Positions 42,252-51,733 of a stretch of DNA of 64,000 bases are shown in pieces (positions within the stretch are counted from its first letter, which is position 1; each line of letters opens with the position of its first letter). A model generated the notes under the pieces. That model saw only the letters and a list, made by a program, of their open reading frames with translations, was not told the origin of the DNA and ran no database searches. The DNA is taken from the NCBI GenBank assembly GCA_965267505.1, contig OZ254081.1, positions 2,108,001 through 2,172,000 on the forward strand, written 5' to 3'. The stretch is from JANQHS01 sp965267505. Its GTDB lineage: Bacteria; Bacteroidota; Bacteroidia; Cytophagales; CCMP332. A program made the translations under genes and the position numbers.

Positions 42252-43149
42252 AGATTGGGGAGAATATCTTGACAAGAACAAGACTAGCTTATATCGGCCA
42301 TGGCTGGATTATGAGATGGAAGTGAAGGGTAGAAATGAAGATGAGATCTGGGAAGGCCTGAAGGTAAATTTTCAGGCCATGGTTGATGCCACTGATTCAG
42401 GTCTCAAGGAAGAGATGAAGTCTGATTCCGGTATGATCAATGATGGTGGAAAAAAGGTCTATTATCATGATAAAGATGTCCTTTCCCCTGAATTCAAGGA
42501 GATGATCGGCAGATCGCTTTCTGCCAAAGAGGTAAATTCCTGTATGGGTCGAATTGTTGCTGCCCCAACAGCGGGAGCCTCAGGAATACTTCCAGGGATC
42601 CTAACTACAATGATCAAGATCCATAAGATCGAAGAAAGGAAAGTCCTGGAAGGTTTGCTTTTAGCAGCTGGTATTGGACTAATCATTGAAAGGAAGGCTT
42701 CTCTCGCGGGAGCGGTTGGTGGTTGCCAGGCCGAAACTGGCTCCGCTGCAGCAATGGGTTCAGGGGCAATTGTCTATAGTCTTGGAGGAGATTTCGAGCA
42801 GGTATCCAGAGCGGTAGCCATTACTATTCAATGCATGTTAGGATTGGTTTGCGATCCGGTGGCAGGTTTAGTAGAAGTTCCCTGCGTTGTCAGGAATGCC
42901 AGTGCATCTGCAATTGCTTTTTCTTCAGCTCAAATGGCCTTGGCTGGATTCGATCCTGTAATACCAGTGGATGAATGTATTGAGGCGATGGGAGAGGTAG
43001 GGCAAGCCATGGAAGACCGATATAAGGAAACTGCTCAGGGTGGTTTGGCTGCAACCAAAACAGGAAAGGGCATAGCCAAAAAGGTTTTGCTTCATGACAT
43101 TGAGGTTCTTGATGCCGGTGAGGAAAAGGATCAGGAGAAGGATTCCTGA
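42232..43149 (+). CDS. L-serine dehydratase, iron-sulfur type, alpha-subunit domain
   Basis: 305-residue protein with the alpha (catalytic) domain of the [4Fe-4S] L-serine ammonia-lyases, which convert serine to pyruvate and ammonia. The three cluster cysteines are visible: C165 (AVGGCQAETGSAAAMGSG), C207 and C218 (GLVCDPVAGLVEVPCVVRN). The NSCMGRIVAAPTAGASGILPG segment is also typical. The beta domain is missing; many single-chain enzymes are about 450-480 residues. No beta-subunit gene is adjacent, so a partner must lie elsewhere or the enzyme works without one. ATG at 42232 lies inside the OstA-like gene, which suggests translational coupling. Confidence 0.88.
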   Translation: MIVKSFKDWGEYLDKNKTSLYRPWLDYEMEVKGRNEDEIWEGLKVNFQAMVDATDSGLKEEMKSDSGMINDGGKKVYYHDKDVLSPEFKEMIGRSLSAKEVNSCMGRIVAAPTAGASGILPGILTTMIKIHKIEERKVLEGLLLAAGIGLIIERKASLAGAVGGCQAETGSAAAMGSGAIVYSLGGDFEQVSRAVAITIQCMLGLVCDPVAGLVEVPCVVRNASASAIAFSSAQMALAGFDPVIPVDECIEAMGEVGQAMEDRYKETAQGGLAATKTGKGIAKKVLLHDIEVLDAGEEKDQEKDS

Positions 43150-44118
43150 TCAGATAAGAACCTGGATTATATAGATGGCATAGAATGCCAGGAGAATAAC
43201 CCCTTCGGGTTTACCAAATTTCTTTCGAATAAGCATGATCGGGAAAAGAAGTGCAGTTAATGCGAGCATCCATTTGGTGTCATAATCGATGATCATGCTG
43301 TCGACATGAATTGCTTTAATGACAGAAGTTATTCCCAAGATCGATAAGATGTTGAAGATGTTTGAGCCCAGCAGATTTCCTAATGCCAGGTCAGATTGTT
43401 TTTTATAGGCAGCAATCACGGAAGTAACGAGTTCAGGAAGGCTGGTTCCAAGGGCCACCATGGTAATTCCAATTATTCTTTCATCGACCCCAAGGGATCT
43501 TGCTACTCTTTCTGCTCCCATTACAAACCATTCCGCACCATAAAAAAGACCCACGATCCCTATCAGTAGAAGCCCTACATCCCTTAAGACCATTTTTGTC
43601 CCTGATGGAGGGGCATCCAATTCTTCTCCGATGATTTCCCCCTCTTTGGCCTTAGTGTCCTTTCTGGACTGGACCATTGAATTGAAGATAAATGCACAAA
43701 GAAGTCCAACAAAGAATAGTCCTTCCCAGGTATCTATCTTCCTGTTATTGAAAAAATGATTTGACCCGACAAAATAGAGCAGGAGAGAGCTAAACATGGT
43801 CATTGGCCAATCTACTCTAAGGGTAGATCTCTCTAATGGGATGTTTGTAATAAGTGCAGTTATTCCCAGTACAAGACCCAGGTTACAAATATTGGATCCG
43901 ACCACATTACCCATTGCCAGGTCCTCATGACCAAGAAGAACTGATTTGATACTAATGATCAACTCAGGAGCAGAGGTCCCAAAAGCAACAATGGTAAGTC
44001 CTACTGCTAAGGGAGAGATCTTTAATCTTAATGCGAGATTTGATGCACCCCTTACCAGAAAGTCGCCACCGATAATCAGTACTGCAAGCCCTACGAATAG
44101 AATTAAAATGTCAAGCAT
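43150..44118 (-). CDS. Calcium/sodium antiporter (CaCA family, YrbG-like)
   Basis: 322-residue inner-membrane cation exchanger of about ten helices in two inverted halves. Each half has the alpha-repeat of the family: first GLTIVAFGTSAPELIISI with GNVVGSNICNLGLVLG, second GITMVALGTSLPELVTSV with GNLLGSNIFNILSILG. The acidic residues in the two PEL motifs bind the cation. ATG at 44118 is chosen over a TTG one codon earlier. Its stop abuts that of the serine dehydratase gene (TGATCA). Confidence 0.95.
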   Translation of the reverse strand: MLDILILFVGLAVLIIGGDFLVRGASNLALRLKISPLAVGLTIVAFGTSAPELIISIKSVLLGHEDLAMGNVVGSNICNLGLVLGITALITNIPLERSTLRVDWPMTMFSSLLLYFVGSNHFFNNRKIDTWEGLFFVGLLCAFIFNSMVQSRKDTKAKEGEIIGEELDAPPSGTKMVLRDVGLLLIGIVGLFYGAEWFVMGAERVARSLGVDERIIGITMVALGTSLPELVTSVIAAYKKQSDLALGNLLGSNIFNILSILGITSVIKAIHVDSMIIDYDTKWMLALTALLFPIMLIRKKFGKPEGVILLAFYAIYIIQVLI

Positions 44119-44347
44119 CAATGGTAAGGATCATAGTTTTCTCATAGCCAAATCCAAATCCGGCTGAAAAACAAAAATATTGCATTCCGAACGTCTCCCA
44201 AAAGGCATCTACTCGGGTACATCGAAACCAATATCCGCAATATTGCTCAATTCCTTGTACCCATTGCCTTAATTTATTTGGATGGCGTTTTAATGGGAGT
44301 TTCTGGTTTGGGTAGAAATTTCTCATTATTTCATTATTAATTCCCAT
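44111..44347 (-). CDS. Doubtful small ORF filling the gap between two genes
   Basis: 78 codons starting directly at the stop of the upstream acyltransferase-like gene and overlapping the antiporter start by 8 nt, the tight spacing usual in this window. The product is odd: rich in Trp, Phe, Tyr and Cys (GIEQYCGYWFRCTRVDAFWE, FGMQYFCFSAGFGFGYEK), without signal peptide or known motif. The same DNA carries nested inverted repeats (GGGTAC 44215-44220 with GTACCC 44257-44262, inside them CAATAT 44229-44234 with ATATTG 44240-44245), so it could instead encode a structured RNA or be a decayed gene. Confidence 0.25.
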   Translation of the reverse strand: MGINNEIMRNFYPNQKLPLKRHPNKLRQWVQGIEQYCGYWFRCTRVDAFWETFGMQYFCFSAGFGFGYEKTMILTIDA

Positions 44348-45244
44348 TTATTCTGAAAAGGTAATCCGACCCAATCTTCTGTTTATGATCGGGTAATGCC
44401 TCTCGTCTGGCTTGAATTGTGAGAAAAATCGCTTGGTTCCTTCCAGGTTCCCAGACTCAAAGTCAAATTCCTTATGGTCTTTGGCAGCATATTTAATGGC
44501 TTGATCCATAAGGAATCCCATTGCTCCAACAGATTTTCCTTCTGGACTTGAAAACCCATTCCAATAGGTCAATCTGGATTTGAAGCTTACAAAAGCTGCT
44601 CCTGAAAGTACAGAGCCTTTATTGTTCTCGGTACAGAAAAACTTAATATCAGGTTGGCCTTTTATTAATGCCCTTTTCAGATCCTGGATCTTCGGATGCA
44701 TTTTCCTTTTAAGGAGGGTTTTTAACTCGGATTCGATCTTGGGCCAAATTGCTTCCAGCTCACATTCTTTAAACTTCAGACCTGCATCTTGTGCAAGCTT
44801 TAATTTCCTTTTCAGGTTTTTGGAGTATGCTTTTTCAATTTCTTCAACAGGTTTATTCAAGTCTAAAATCAGGTTTGTGCCCTTCATGAAGCCCTTTTCA
44901 TTGCGGCTCAAGTTTTTCTCATTGAAATGATATCCCCAGCCAAAGGCATCCTTTTGGTCCAGGCAGACTGAGCCCAAAAAAGAAATTTCATTTTCTTGAA
45001 CTCCAATGATTCCCAACTGTTGGATAAAAGGTGGTTGGATTATTCTCTTGAGCCCAAAGGTTTTTTTTACAGGTAATGCAATTCCCATAGTGTAATTGCC
45101 CTGATCTTCTTCAACATAGAATTCCCATTTTTTATGCAAAGTGGTAAGAATTTCGGAACGGTGATAAAAAAGACCCTGGGTCGATGAATCAACTAGATCA
45201 TTCCATTTGGCAAAATCCAGGGTTTTGTGGTTATATTTTTTCAC
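44348..45244 (-). CDS. GNAT/FemAB-like acyltransferase
   Basis: 298-residue soluble protein. It has the two-lobe pattern of FemAB-like aminoacyl/acetyl transferases: N-terminal lobe with YHRSEILTTLHKKWEFYV, and a linker rich in Lys (AYSKNLKRKLKLAQDAGLKF). In the C-terminal lobe, GAAFVSFKSRLTYWNGFSSPEG, GFLMDQAIKYAAKDHKEFDFESGN and GTKRFFSQFKP resemble the acetyl-CoA-binding and substrate strands of GNAT_6-type proteins. Substrate unknown; peptidoglycan stems or polysaccharide are typical for the superfamily. Confidence 0.7.
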   Translation of the reverse strand: MKKYNHKTLDFAKWNDLVDSSTQGLFYHRSEILTTLHKKWEFYVEEDQGNYTMGIALPVKKTFGLKRIIQPPFIQQLGIIGVQENEISFLGSVCLDQKDAFGWGYHFNEKNLSRNEKGFMKGTNLILDLNKPVEEIEKAYSKNLKRKLKLAQDAGLKFKECELEAIWPKIESELKTLLKRKMHPKIQDLKRALIKGQPDIKFFCTENNKGSVLSGAAFVSFKSRLTYWNGFSSPEGKSVGAMGFLMDQAIKYAAKDHKEFDFESGNLEGTKRFFSQFKPDERHYPIINRRLGRITFSE

Positions 45245-45310
45245 TAAAGAGAATTTACTTCAAATAGGCACAATTTTCCTTAATCTGCCATTTTCCGTTA
45301 TTTGCCGCTC

Positions 45311-47002
45311 ATGAATTTAAAGGGGCTTTTCATTTTTCTTTTCACGTTCCTATTTCTAGTCGAAGGAATTGCGCAGGGAGTTTACGCCCCTCTCAACCCG
45401 GATTATTATTGGAAAATAGACCGATATGAGATCCTTAGTTCGAAAAATTTCCCAAATACCCATACCAGTCAAAAGCCATATTTGAGAAAAGAAATTGCAG
45501 AGTTTGGAGATTCTTCCGGTTTGGATCAAACATCTTTCTCGAGGTCTGATGAGTTTAATTTTTCATACTTCTTAGCTGATAATCATGAATGGGCAGACAC
45601 CGAACATGAAGACTCAAAAAAGGCATTGGTTAAAGCCCTTTATAAAAAGAAAAGTGATCTCCTTTATTTCAAGGACAAGGATTTCGAAGTCCATGTAAAC
45701 CCTGTTTTTGAATTTGCAGGTGGAAGAGATTTCGGACCTGATTCGCTCTTAGGACTAAATACCCGTGGCGTTGAATTAAGAGGGAGCATCGATGGAAGGG
45801 TAGGCTTTTACTCTTATATCACGGATACCCAGGCGAGGCTACCTGATTACCTTTTGCCCTATGCTAATCGAGTTTATCCAGATTCCAATTACGCCTTGGT
45901 ACATGAAGGCTTTTGGAAAGATTTTAATAAAGGAGGATATGATTTTTTCTCGCCCAGGGGTTATGTAACCTTCGGGATTACCAAACATATTGGACTTCAG
46001 TTCGGCTTTGACCGAAACTTTATCGGAAATGGATATCGATCGCTTATCCTTTCAGATTTTGGAAATGCCTATACCTTTTTGAAGTTCAACACCAAGGTTT
46101 GGAAGATCCACTACACCAACATTTTTGCTCAAATGACAGCTCGATACACTGGAATAAATGAGCGTTACGATCGCAAATTCATGGCCCTACACCATTTTTC
46201 TTTAAACCTTGGAAGGAATGTAAATATTGGGATCTCTGAGACAGTATTTTTTGGAGGGAAGAGTGATTTTCAAGAGCCCACATTTGAGATTTCTTATTTA
46301 AACCCGATTATTTTTTATCGGGCTCTTGAGCATCAATTGGGAAGTCCTGATAATGTTTCAATCGCAATGGATTTCAAATGGAATTTCCTAAATCATTTTT
46401 CACTTTATGGCCAGGTAATGTTTGATGAGTTCTTATTGGAAGAGATCAGAGCTCAAAATGGCTGGTGGGCAAATAAGTATGCCTTTCAATTAGGAGGAAA
46501 ATACGTCAATGTGGGAGGAGTGAGTAATCTTGACCTTCAACTGGAAGCAAATGTGGTCAGGCCCTTTACCTATACCCATATCGATGATTATAGGAGCTAT
46601 ACACATTACAACCAACCATTGGCCCATCCTTTGGGAGCTAATTTTTCTGAGTTCATTGGAATTCTGAGATATCAGCCTATCCCAAGGCTTGAGATCCGAG
46701 CTAAAGGAATCTTTGCTCAAAAAGGCCTTGATGTTGATAGAGTTGATAATAATGGCGGAGATATTATGAAATCTTACAGGACCAGAAATCAGGAGTATGG
46801 CAATACACTGGGGCAGGGTCAGGCAACTAACATAAATTATGTAGACTTTACCTTCAGCTACATGTTAAAGCATAACCTGTTTATCGATTTTCAACAGGTT
46901 TTTAGAGATTCTGACTCTCAATTTTCACCTTATACATTCTCTAATACCTACTCTTTAATAACCCTTAGGCTTAATAAGCAGAAAAGAACCTGGGAATTTT
47001 AA
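45311..47002 (+). CDS. Outer-membrane beta-barrel protein, Wzi/RemB-like
   Basis: 563-residue outer-membrane protein. ATG 45311 is chosen over a TTG at 45302 because it begins the signal peptide MNLKGLFIFLFTFLFLVEGI directly. The body shows repeated amphipathic strands and aromatic belts (KDFEVHVNPVFEFAGG, RGVELRGSIDGRVGFYSYI, GYVTFGITKHIGLQFGFDRNFI, FHFSLNLGRN-like segments) and ends in LITLRLNKQKRTWEF. The layout resembles Wzi-type capsule-assembly barrels and the gliding protein RemB of flavobacteria. T9SS genes in the window make a surface or motility role possible, but the assignment is by general resemblance. Confidence 0.65.
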   Translation: MNLKGLFIFLFTFLFLVEGIAQGVYAPLNPDYYWKIDRYEILSSKNFPNTHTSQKPYLRKEIAEFGDSSGLDQTSFSRSDEFNFSYFLADNHEWADTEHEDSKKALVKALYKKKSDLLYFKDKDFEVHVNPVFEFAGGRDFGPDSLLGLNTRGVELRGSIDGRVGFYSYITDTQARLPDYLLPYANRVYPDSNYALVHEGFWKDFNKGGYDFFSPRGYVTFGITKHIGLQFGFDRNFIGNGYRSLILSDFGNAYTFLKFNTKVWKIHYTNIFAQMTARYTGINERYDRKFMALHHFSLNLGRNVNIGISETVFFGGKSDFQEPTFEISYLNPIIFYRALEHQLGSPDNVSIAMDFKWNFLNHFSLYGQVMFDEFLLEEIRAQNGWWANKYAFQLGGKYVNVGGVSNLDLQLEANVVRPFTYTHIDDYRSYTHYNQPLAHPLGANFSEFIGILRYQPIPRLEIRAKGIFAQKGLDVDRVDNNGGDIMKSYRTRNQEYGNTLGQGQATNINYVDFTFSYMLKHNLFIDFQQVFRDSDSQFSPYTFSNTYSLITLRLNKQKRTWEF

Positions 47003-47046
47003 TTCCCCTAGAGGCTTTTTAGTAATATTGAGCAGTATTGACGAGC

Positions 47047-47628
47047 ATGAAATTCAAAAAAGAAATTCAGGGGGAGTTGCTCTCCTCAAAAACTGTTCTC
47101 GACCAATTCCTCGAAGACGAGGAGAACATTGAGAAAATCGAAAAAGCTGCAAGCCTGATGGTAGCTTCCTTTAAAAAAGGAGGAAAGGTAATTAGCTGTG
47201 GTAATGGTGGCTCTCATTGTGATGCCATGCATTTTGCTGAAGAACTAAGTGGAAAATATCGAGAGGATAGAGAACCGTTCGCAGCAGTTTGTGTATCGGA
47301 TGCAAGCCACATAACCTGTACGGCAAATGATTATGGATTCGAAAGAGTTTTCTCGAGGTTCATCAAAGCATTGGGAAAAAAAGGAGATGTATTATTGGCG
47401 ATCACTACCAGTGGCAATTCTCAAAATGTTGTCACGGCAGCAGAGATCGCGCGCCAGAGAAACATGACTGTGATCGGCCTAACAGGAAATAATGGAGGGA
47501 AACTTGCGGAATACTGCGATGTTGAGATCAGAGTTCCGCATTCGGGATTTGCTGACCGCATTCAGGAAATGCACATTAAGATCATCCATACGCTCATCTT
47601 TTTGATTGAGTCCATGACCCAGCCCTAA
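47047..47628 (+). CDS. gmhA: Phosphoheptose isomerase (sedoheptulose-7-phosphate isomerase)
   Basis: 193-residue SIS-domain enzyme making heptose precursors for LPS core or S-layer/glycan heptose. Motifs: GGKVISCGNGGSHCDAMHFAEELSGKYREDREPF, ASHITCTANDYGFERVF, LAITTSGNSQNVVTAAEIARQRNM and the C-terminal VPHSGFADRIQEMHIKIIHTLI with the conserved Gln-Glu-His. ATG 47047 is preferred to the TTG at 47038; a near-consensus -7 box (TAATATTG, 47023-47030) precedes it. Its stop overlaps the start of comM by 1 nt. Confidence 0.95.
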   Translation: MKFKKEIQGELLSSKTVLDQFLEDEENIEKIEKAASLMVASFKKGGKVISCGNGGSHCDAMHFAEELSGKYREDREPFAAVCVSDASHITCTANDYGFERVFSRFIKALGKKGDVLLAITTSGNSQNVVTAAEIARQRNMTVIGLTGNNGGKLAEYCDVEIRVPHSGFADRIQEMHIKIIHTLIFLIESMTQP

Positions 47629-49166
47629 TGCTTGCGAAAACCTGTGGCTATGGTCTCTCAGGAGTAGATGCCATTCCCATAGATATTGAGGTCAATATTG
47701 TTGATGGCACAAAATCATACATGGTTGGACTGCCGGACAATGCTGTTAAAGAGAGTCTTTTCCGTATCGAAAGTGCTTTCAAAGAGCTTGGGCTTTATTT
47801 CCCAAGAAAAAGGATGTTCATCAATCTGGCACCTGCTGATATAAAGAAGGAGGGATCAGCCTTTGATCTTCCCATCGCTCTGTGTATTCTCAAAGCTTCA
47901 GAACAATTAAATGGGGCTCAGTTGGAAAATTATGCCATTATGGGCGAATTAGGTCTGGACGGTGAGATCAGGGAAGTAAAGGGATTATTACCTATGGCGG
48001 TTGAAGCTAGGAAGCAGGGAAAAGAAGGCTTTCTGATCCCAAAGAGAAATTCTGGAGAAGCTTCCATTGTAGATAAACTCCCTGTTTATGGCTTTGATAG
48101 CCTTGAAGCTGCAATCCACTTCTTTTCAAATGAAAAGCCAAGGCTCAATGTAAACCTAACCCGAGAATTGTTCCAGGAAGAGATTGAGACTTTCGACCTG
48201 GATTTTGCTGATGTCCAGGGTCAGCAGAATGTAAAACGAGCTCTTGAAATTGCAGCTGCCGGATCTCATAATGCTTTGATGGTTGGACCGCCTGGTGCCG
48301 GAAAGACCATGTTGGCAAAAAGGCTGCCTTCAATTCTTCCACCGATGGATCTGTTGGAAGCATTGGAAACCACCAAGATCCATTCTGTTGCGGGAAAGCT
48401 AGGTAAGGTCAATGGACTCATCGCTCATAGACCCTTCAGATCACCTCATCACACTATTTCCGATGTTGCCTTGGTCGGGGGAGGGGGCAATCCACAACCA
48501 GGAGAAATCTCTCTCGCACATAATGGAGTACTTTTTTTGGATGAGCTTCCGGAATTCAAACGAACTGTATTGGAGGTTCTAAGGCAACCCCTGGAAGAAA
48601 GGAAGGTTTCGATAAGTAGGGCAAGGGCAGCTGTGGAATACCCATCTAATTTCATGTTGATAGCTAGCATGAACCCAAGCCCTAGTGGGGATTTTTATAG
48701 ACCCGGTGAAGAGCACCCCAATAGCTCTGTGGAAGTGAAAAAATACCTTTCCAAGGTTTCAGGTCCTCTACTCGATCGAATCGACCTGCACATTGAGGTG
48801 AGCAAGGTTCCATTTGAAGTGATGTCGGCCAATGGAAAGAACGAAGACTCCAAAACAATAAGGGAAAGAGTAAAACGGGCACGGGAGATCCAGAGAAATA
48901 GATATTCCAGAAATGAAGGAGTAAGTAATAACTCCCTGTTAACTCCTTCTTTGTTAAAAGAGTATTGTCAATTGGATCGTGCCGCTAAACTTCTTCTTGA
49001 GAGATCTATGGAAAACCTCGGGCTTTCAGCCAGGGCCTATGACAGGATCCTAAAGGTCAGCAGAACAATTGCGGATCTTGAAGGATCGAAAAATATAGGT
49101 TTACAGCATGTGGCTGAAGCAATCCAATACCGCTCCCTTGATAAGGAAAGCTGGGTTGGGGCTTAA
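47628..49166 (+). CDS. comM: YifB/ComM-family Mg-chelatase-like AAA ATPase
   Basis: 512-residue hexameric AAA+ ATPase. The N-terminal Lon-protease-like (ChlI) domain has VNIVDGTKSYMVGLPDNAVKES and the AAA core has Walker A GPPGAGKTMLAKRL and Walker B LFLDELPEF. SPHHTISDVALVGGGGNPQPGEISLAHNGV is family-typical, and a C-terminal Mg-chelatase-like domain follows. In naturally competent bacteria ComM is a branch-migration helicase that extends recombination tracts. Whether this organism is competent cannot be told here. TAATG overlap with gmhA; its TAA interlocks with the stop of the next gene (TTAA). Confidence 0.94.
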   Translation: MLAKTCGYGLSGVDAIPIDIEVNIVDGTKSYMVGLPDNAVKESLFRIESAFKELGLYFPRKRMFINLAPADIKKEGSAFDLPIALCILKASEQLNGAQLENYAIMGELGLDGEIREVKGLLPMAVEARKQGKEGFLIPKRNSGEASIVDKLPVYGFDSLEAAIHFFSNEKPRLNVNLTRELFQEEIETFDLDFADVQGQQNVKRALEIAAAGSHNALMVGPPGAGKTMLAKRLPSILPPMDLLEALETTKIHSVAGKLGKVNGLIAHRPFRSPHHTISDVALVGGGGNPQPGEISLAHNGVLFLDELPEFKRTVLEVLRQPLEERKVSISRARAAVEYPSNFMLIASMNPSPSGDFYRPGEEHPNSSVEVKKYLSKVSGPLLDRIDLHIEVSKVPFEVMSANGKNEDSKTIRERVKRAREIQRNRYSRNEGVSNNSLLTPSLLKEYCQLDRAAKLLLERSMENLGLSARAYDRILKVSRTIADLEGSKNIGLQHVAEAIQYRSLDKESWVGA

Positions 49167-51730
49167 TTAATGATGACCTTATTTGAAACCTGCCTTCCTC
49201 CGGCACTCAGCTGGATTAAGTAAAGTCCTTTTTCCAATCCGAGAGATTCCAAGTCAAGCCTTAAGCTTTGGTTTTCCCCCGTGAAAGTCAGATTTCTGTG
49301 AACTAATTTCCTTCCACTTAGATCAAGAACCTGCAGTTCCCCGGAACCATGCAGAGACTTGTATGCAAGATTGATTTGACCCTTACTTGGGTTTGGCCAA
49401 ACAAAAAGCTCCAATGGCCCTTGCTTGCCAAATGACTCCAATCCACTTATTCCTTTTGATAGAAGATCAATTTCCCACATTCCTCTTCCATGGGTTCCTG
49501 CAATCATTTTTTCCTCCCCATAGTGGATCTCCAATTCTGAAATCACGGCATTCGGAAGTCCATGGCTGTAGTTTGCAAAACCTCCAATGCTATCATTGTA
49601 AATGAAAACTCCTATATCTGTTCCGACATAAACATCGGGGCTAATTGAGCCCCGGTCCACAACAACGCAGTTAGCAGGGACGTTGGGAAGTCCGGAAGAT
49701 TCATTGGTCCAATTTGTTCCAAGGTTTGTTGTTCTGAAAGCTTTGGAGTTCGATGTATATCCTGAAAAAGTTACCCAAATAGTTTCCCCGGTCAGGTCTG
49801 TATCATCAAAAGCTATGTAGCTTATGTTTTGTTGTGGGAAGTTACCACCACTGATCTGAGACCAGTTGGTACCCCCATCGCCGGAATAGTAAATGTCATC
49901 TCCCTTAGCAGCAAGGATTCTGTCCGGCCACCAGTTTGAAACTGCAAGTGCATTAACCTTTCCTCCAAATCCTGGAAACCCCGAAGAGTTGGCTCTAAAC
50001 CAGCTATTTCCTTTGGAAGTGGTTTTCCAAATATTGTTGTAACCGGCATAAAGAACGTCCTCAATATATGGGTCCATGATGTATGGAGTCACCCAGGCAC
50101 CGCTTTCTGTGATTCCGTTGGTCATTGATGAGTAGGACCCTCCGGTTTGGCCGCCATCCAAAGCTCGATTCAGGTCTCCATTTGGTTGGGAAGCCCAGAC
50201 ATGGAAAGGATCCGTATGCGAAATGATGCATTCCATTCCATCACCACCTAATGAGGTTTTGAACCCGAATTGAATTGTATTCTTCAAGGTGGAATTGTCT
50301 TGGTTTCCCATCAAGAATTCGCCATAGGTATGCTGGCTGATTCCAATCCTATAGGATTCTGTAATAACAAGCGTTGATGATAGGTTTGTCCAGGTGCTTC
50401 CACCGTCAATACTTTTATAAATGCCACCATCATTGGTATGGAATATTGCGTTGGTACCTGGCTGATAGGCAAGGTAATGGCAATCTGCATGAACCAAAAA
50501 GGCATTGCTTCCAGTCCAATGACTAGACAACACAAAACTTGTTCCTCCATTGGTAGATTTCCAGGAATTGATACCCCCTACGAAAATCTCATTTGGATCA
50601 TTTGGAGAGACTGCAATAGCAAGATCATACCAACCCTGCCCCCCAGAACCTGAGCCATCGGCAGACCATTGCAAAAGGTTTGGAGTGGAAGGATGGACCT
50701 GCGCGAAGCTTGAGCCCGTATCTGTACTATGGTAAATTCCTCTTAAACCTGAGGCTGTATTTGAAGCAAGCACATAAACTTGGTGCGGATCCGCAATGCT
50801 TACCCCTAACTCTAAGCGGTTGGTGCTTGAAGTGACAGGCACCGAGAAAAAGCTTGCCCCTCCATTAGTTGATTTGTAGAAGGTGGTAGTAGTTGTGCCA
50901 TATAAGATTGATGTATCTGTAGGATGGTACTCCAGGTCATAGAACCTGCCAGACTGAATATTATTCCAGCTGAAACCACCGTCCGTTGACCGATGAATTC
51001 CATTAGAGGCTGCAACAAAGATCAGATCAGGGTTTAGAGGGTTCATAGCCATCCTACCAATCTTGATATTTGAGTTTTGAGAAAAACTCAATGCTGATTT
51101 GGTCCAAGAATATCCCTGGTCCGTAGAAACCATAACTCCATCAGAAGGAATTGCATTTATGGCATTGGTTCTATCTCCGGTTCCAAGGAATAGGATGGAA
51201 TCATTCGTGGGGTGAATGATCAAATCTGCACATCCAATTGTCGCTATAGTATCATTAAGAACGGTAAAAGTACCTCCTCCGTCGATAGTTCTCCATAGCC
51301 CTCCTGAGGGGGATCCTACATAAAAGGTATTGGTATCGCTTGGGTGAAACCTTACGAAATTTATCCTGCCCAATCCTGGAATACCATCAGGGGTATTTGG
51401 CCCCAAAGAATTCCAGCTTGGAAAATTACTTTGCCTTAATTGGGTATTGCTGGAATTGTTGAATTGCTTGTAGGCACGATAATTCACACCGGCTTTTGGA
51501 AGTTCTCCTATGGGTGAAACTCTTTGACCCATGAAATACTCCCAACGGCTAAATTGCTTCCATCCGGGGTTTTTGCTTCCATCAGCATTGAAAAGCTCTT
51601 CTCTTCCAGCCTTCTGGATTTCAAAAAAGTTAGCACCCTCGTAAAACAGATCGACCCATTTTTGAGCCTGAGCAGACTGAATGGTCAAAAAGAGCAGGAA
51701 AAAAGAAGTCGATCTGAAATACATTTTCAT
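49163..51730 (-). CDS. T9SS-secreted propeller protein with sorting domain (paralogue A)
   Basis: 855-residue exported protein: signal MKMYFRSTSFFLLFLTIQSAQA, then about 700 residues of sortilin/BNR-type propeller repeats. The Asp-box-like units are numerous (GGLWRTIDGGGTF, STDGGFSWN, STNGGASF, SIDGGSTWTN, SGDGGTNWSQ). The last about 85 residues are a type A sorting domain (LFVWPNPSKGQINLAYKS to GLYLIQLSAGGRQVSNKVIIN), which directs export through the T9SS. It lies 3 nt behind paralogue B and shares long near-identical stretches with it, such as PGFGGKVNALAVSNWWPDR. Ligand or enzyme activity unknown. Confidence 0.9.
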   Translation of the reverse strand: MKMYFRSTSFFLLFLTIQSAQAQKWVDLFYEGANFFEIQKAGREELFNADGSKNPGWKQFSRWEYFMGQRVSPIGELPKAGVNYRAYKQFNNSSNTQLRQSNFPSWNSLGPNTPDGIPGLGRINFVRFHPSDTNTFYVGSPSGGLWRTIDGGGTFTVLNDTIATIGCADLIIHPTNDSILFLGTGDRTNAINAIPSDGVMVSTDQGYSWTKSALSFSQNSNIKIGRMAMNPLNPDLIFVAASNGIHRSTDGGFSWNNIQSGRFYDLEYHPTDTSILYGTTTTTFYKSTNGGASFFSVPVTSSTNRLELGVSIADPHQVYVLASNTASGLRGIYHSTDTGSSFAQVHPSTPNLLQWSADGSGSGGQGWYDLAIAVSPNDPNEIFVGGINSWKSTNGGTSFVLSSHWTGSNAFLVHADCHYLAYQPGTNAIFHTNDGGIYKSIDGGSTWTNLSSTLVITESYRIGISQHTYGEFLMGNQDNSTLKNTIQFGFKTSLGGDGMECIISHTDPFHVWASQPNGDLNRALDGGQTGGSYSSMTNGITESGAWVTPYIMDPYIEDVLYAGYNNIWKTTSKGNSWFRANSSGFPGFGGKVNALAVSNWWPDRILAAKGDDIYYSGDGGTNWSQISGGNFPQQNISYIAFDDTDLTGETIWVTFSGYTSNSKAFRTTNLGTNWTNESSGLPNVPANCVVVDRGSISPDVYVGTDIGVFIYNDSIGGFANYSHGLPNAVISELEIHYGEEKMIAGTHGRGMWEIDLLSKGISGLESFGKQGPLELFVWPNPSKGQINLAYKSLHGSGELQVLDLSGRKLVHRNLTFTGENQSLRLDLESLGLEKGLYLIQLSAGGRQVSNKVIIN

Positions 51731-51733
51731 GAT

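Noticed and set aside
44215..44262. Inverted repeat GGGTAC/GTACCC as an insertion-sequence end
   Set aside because: No transposase, no target duplication and no second copy in the window.
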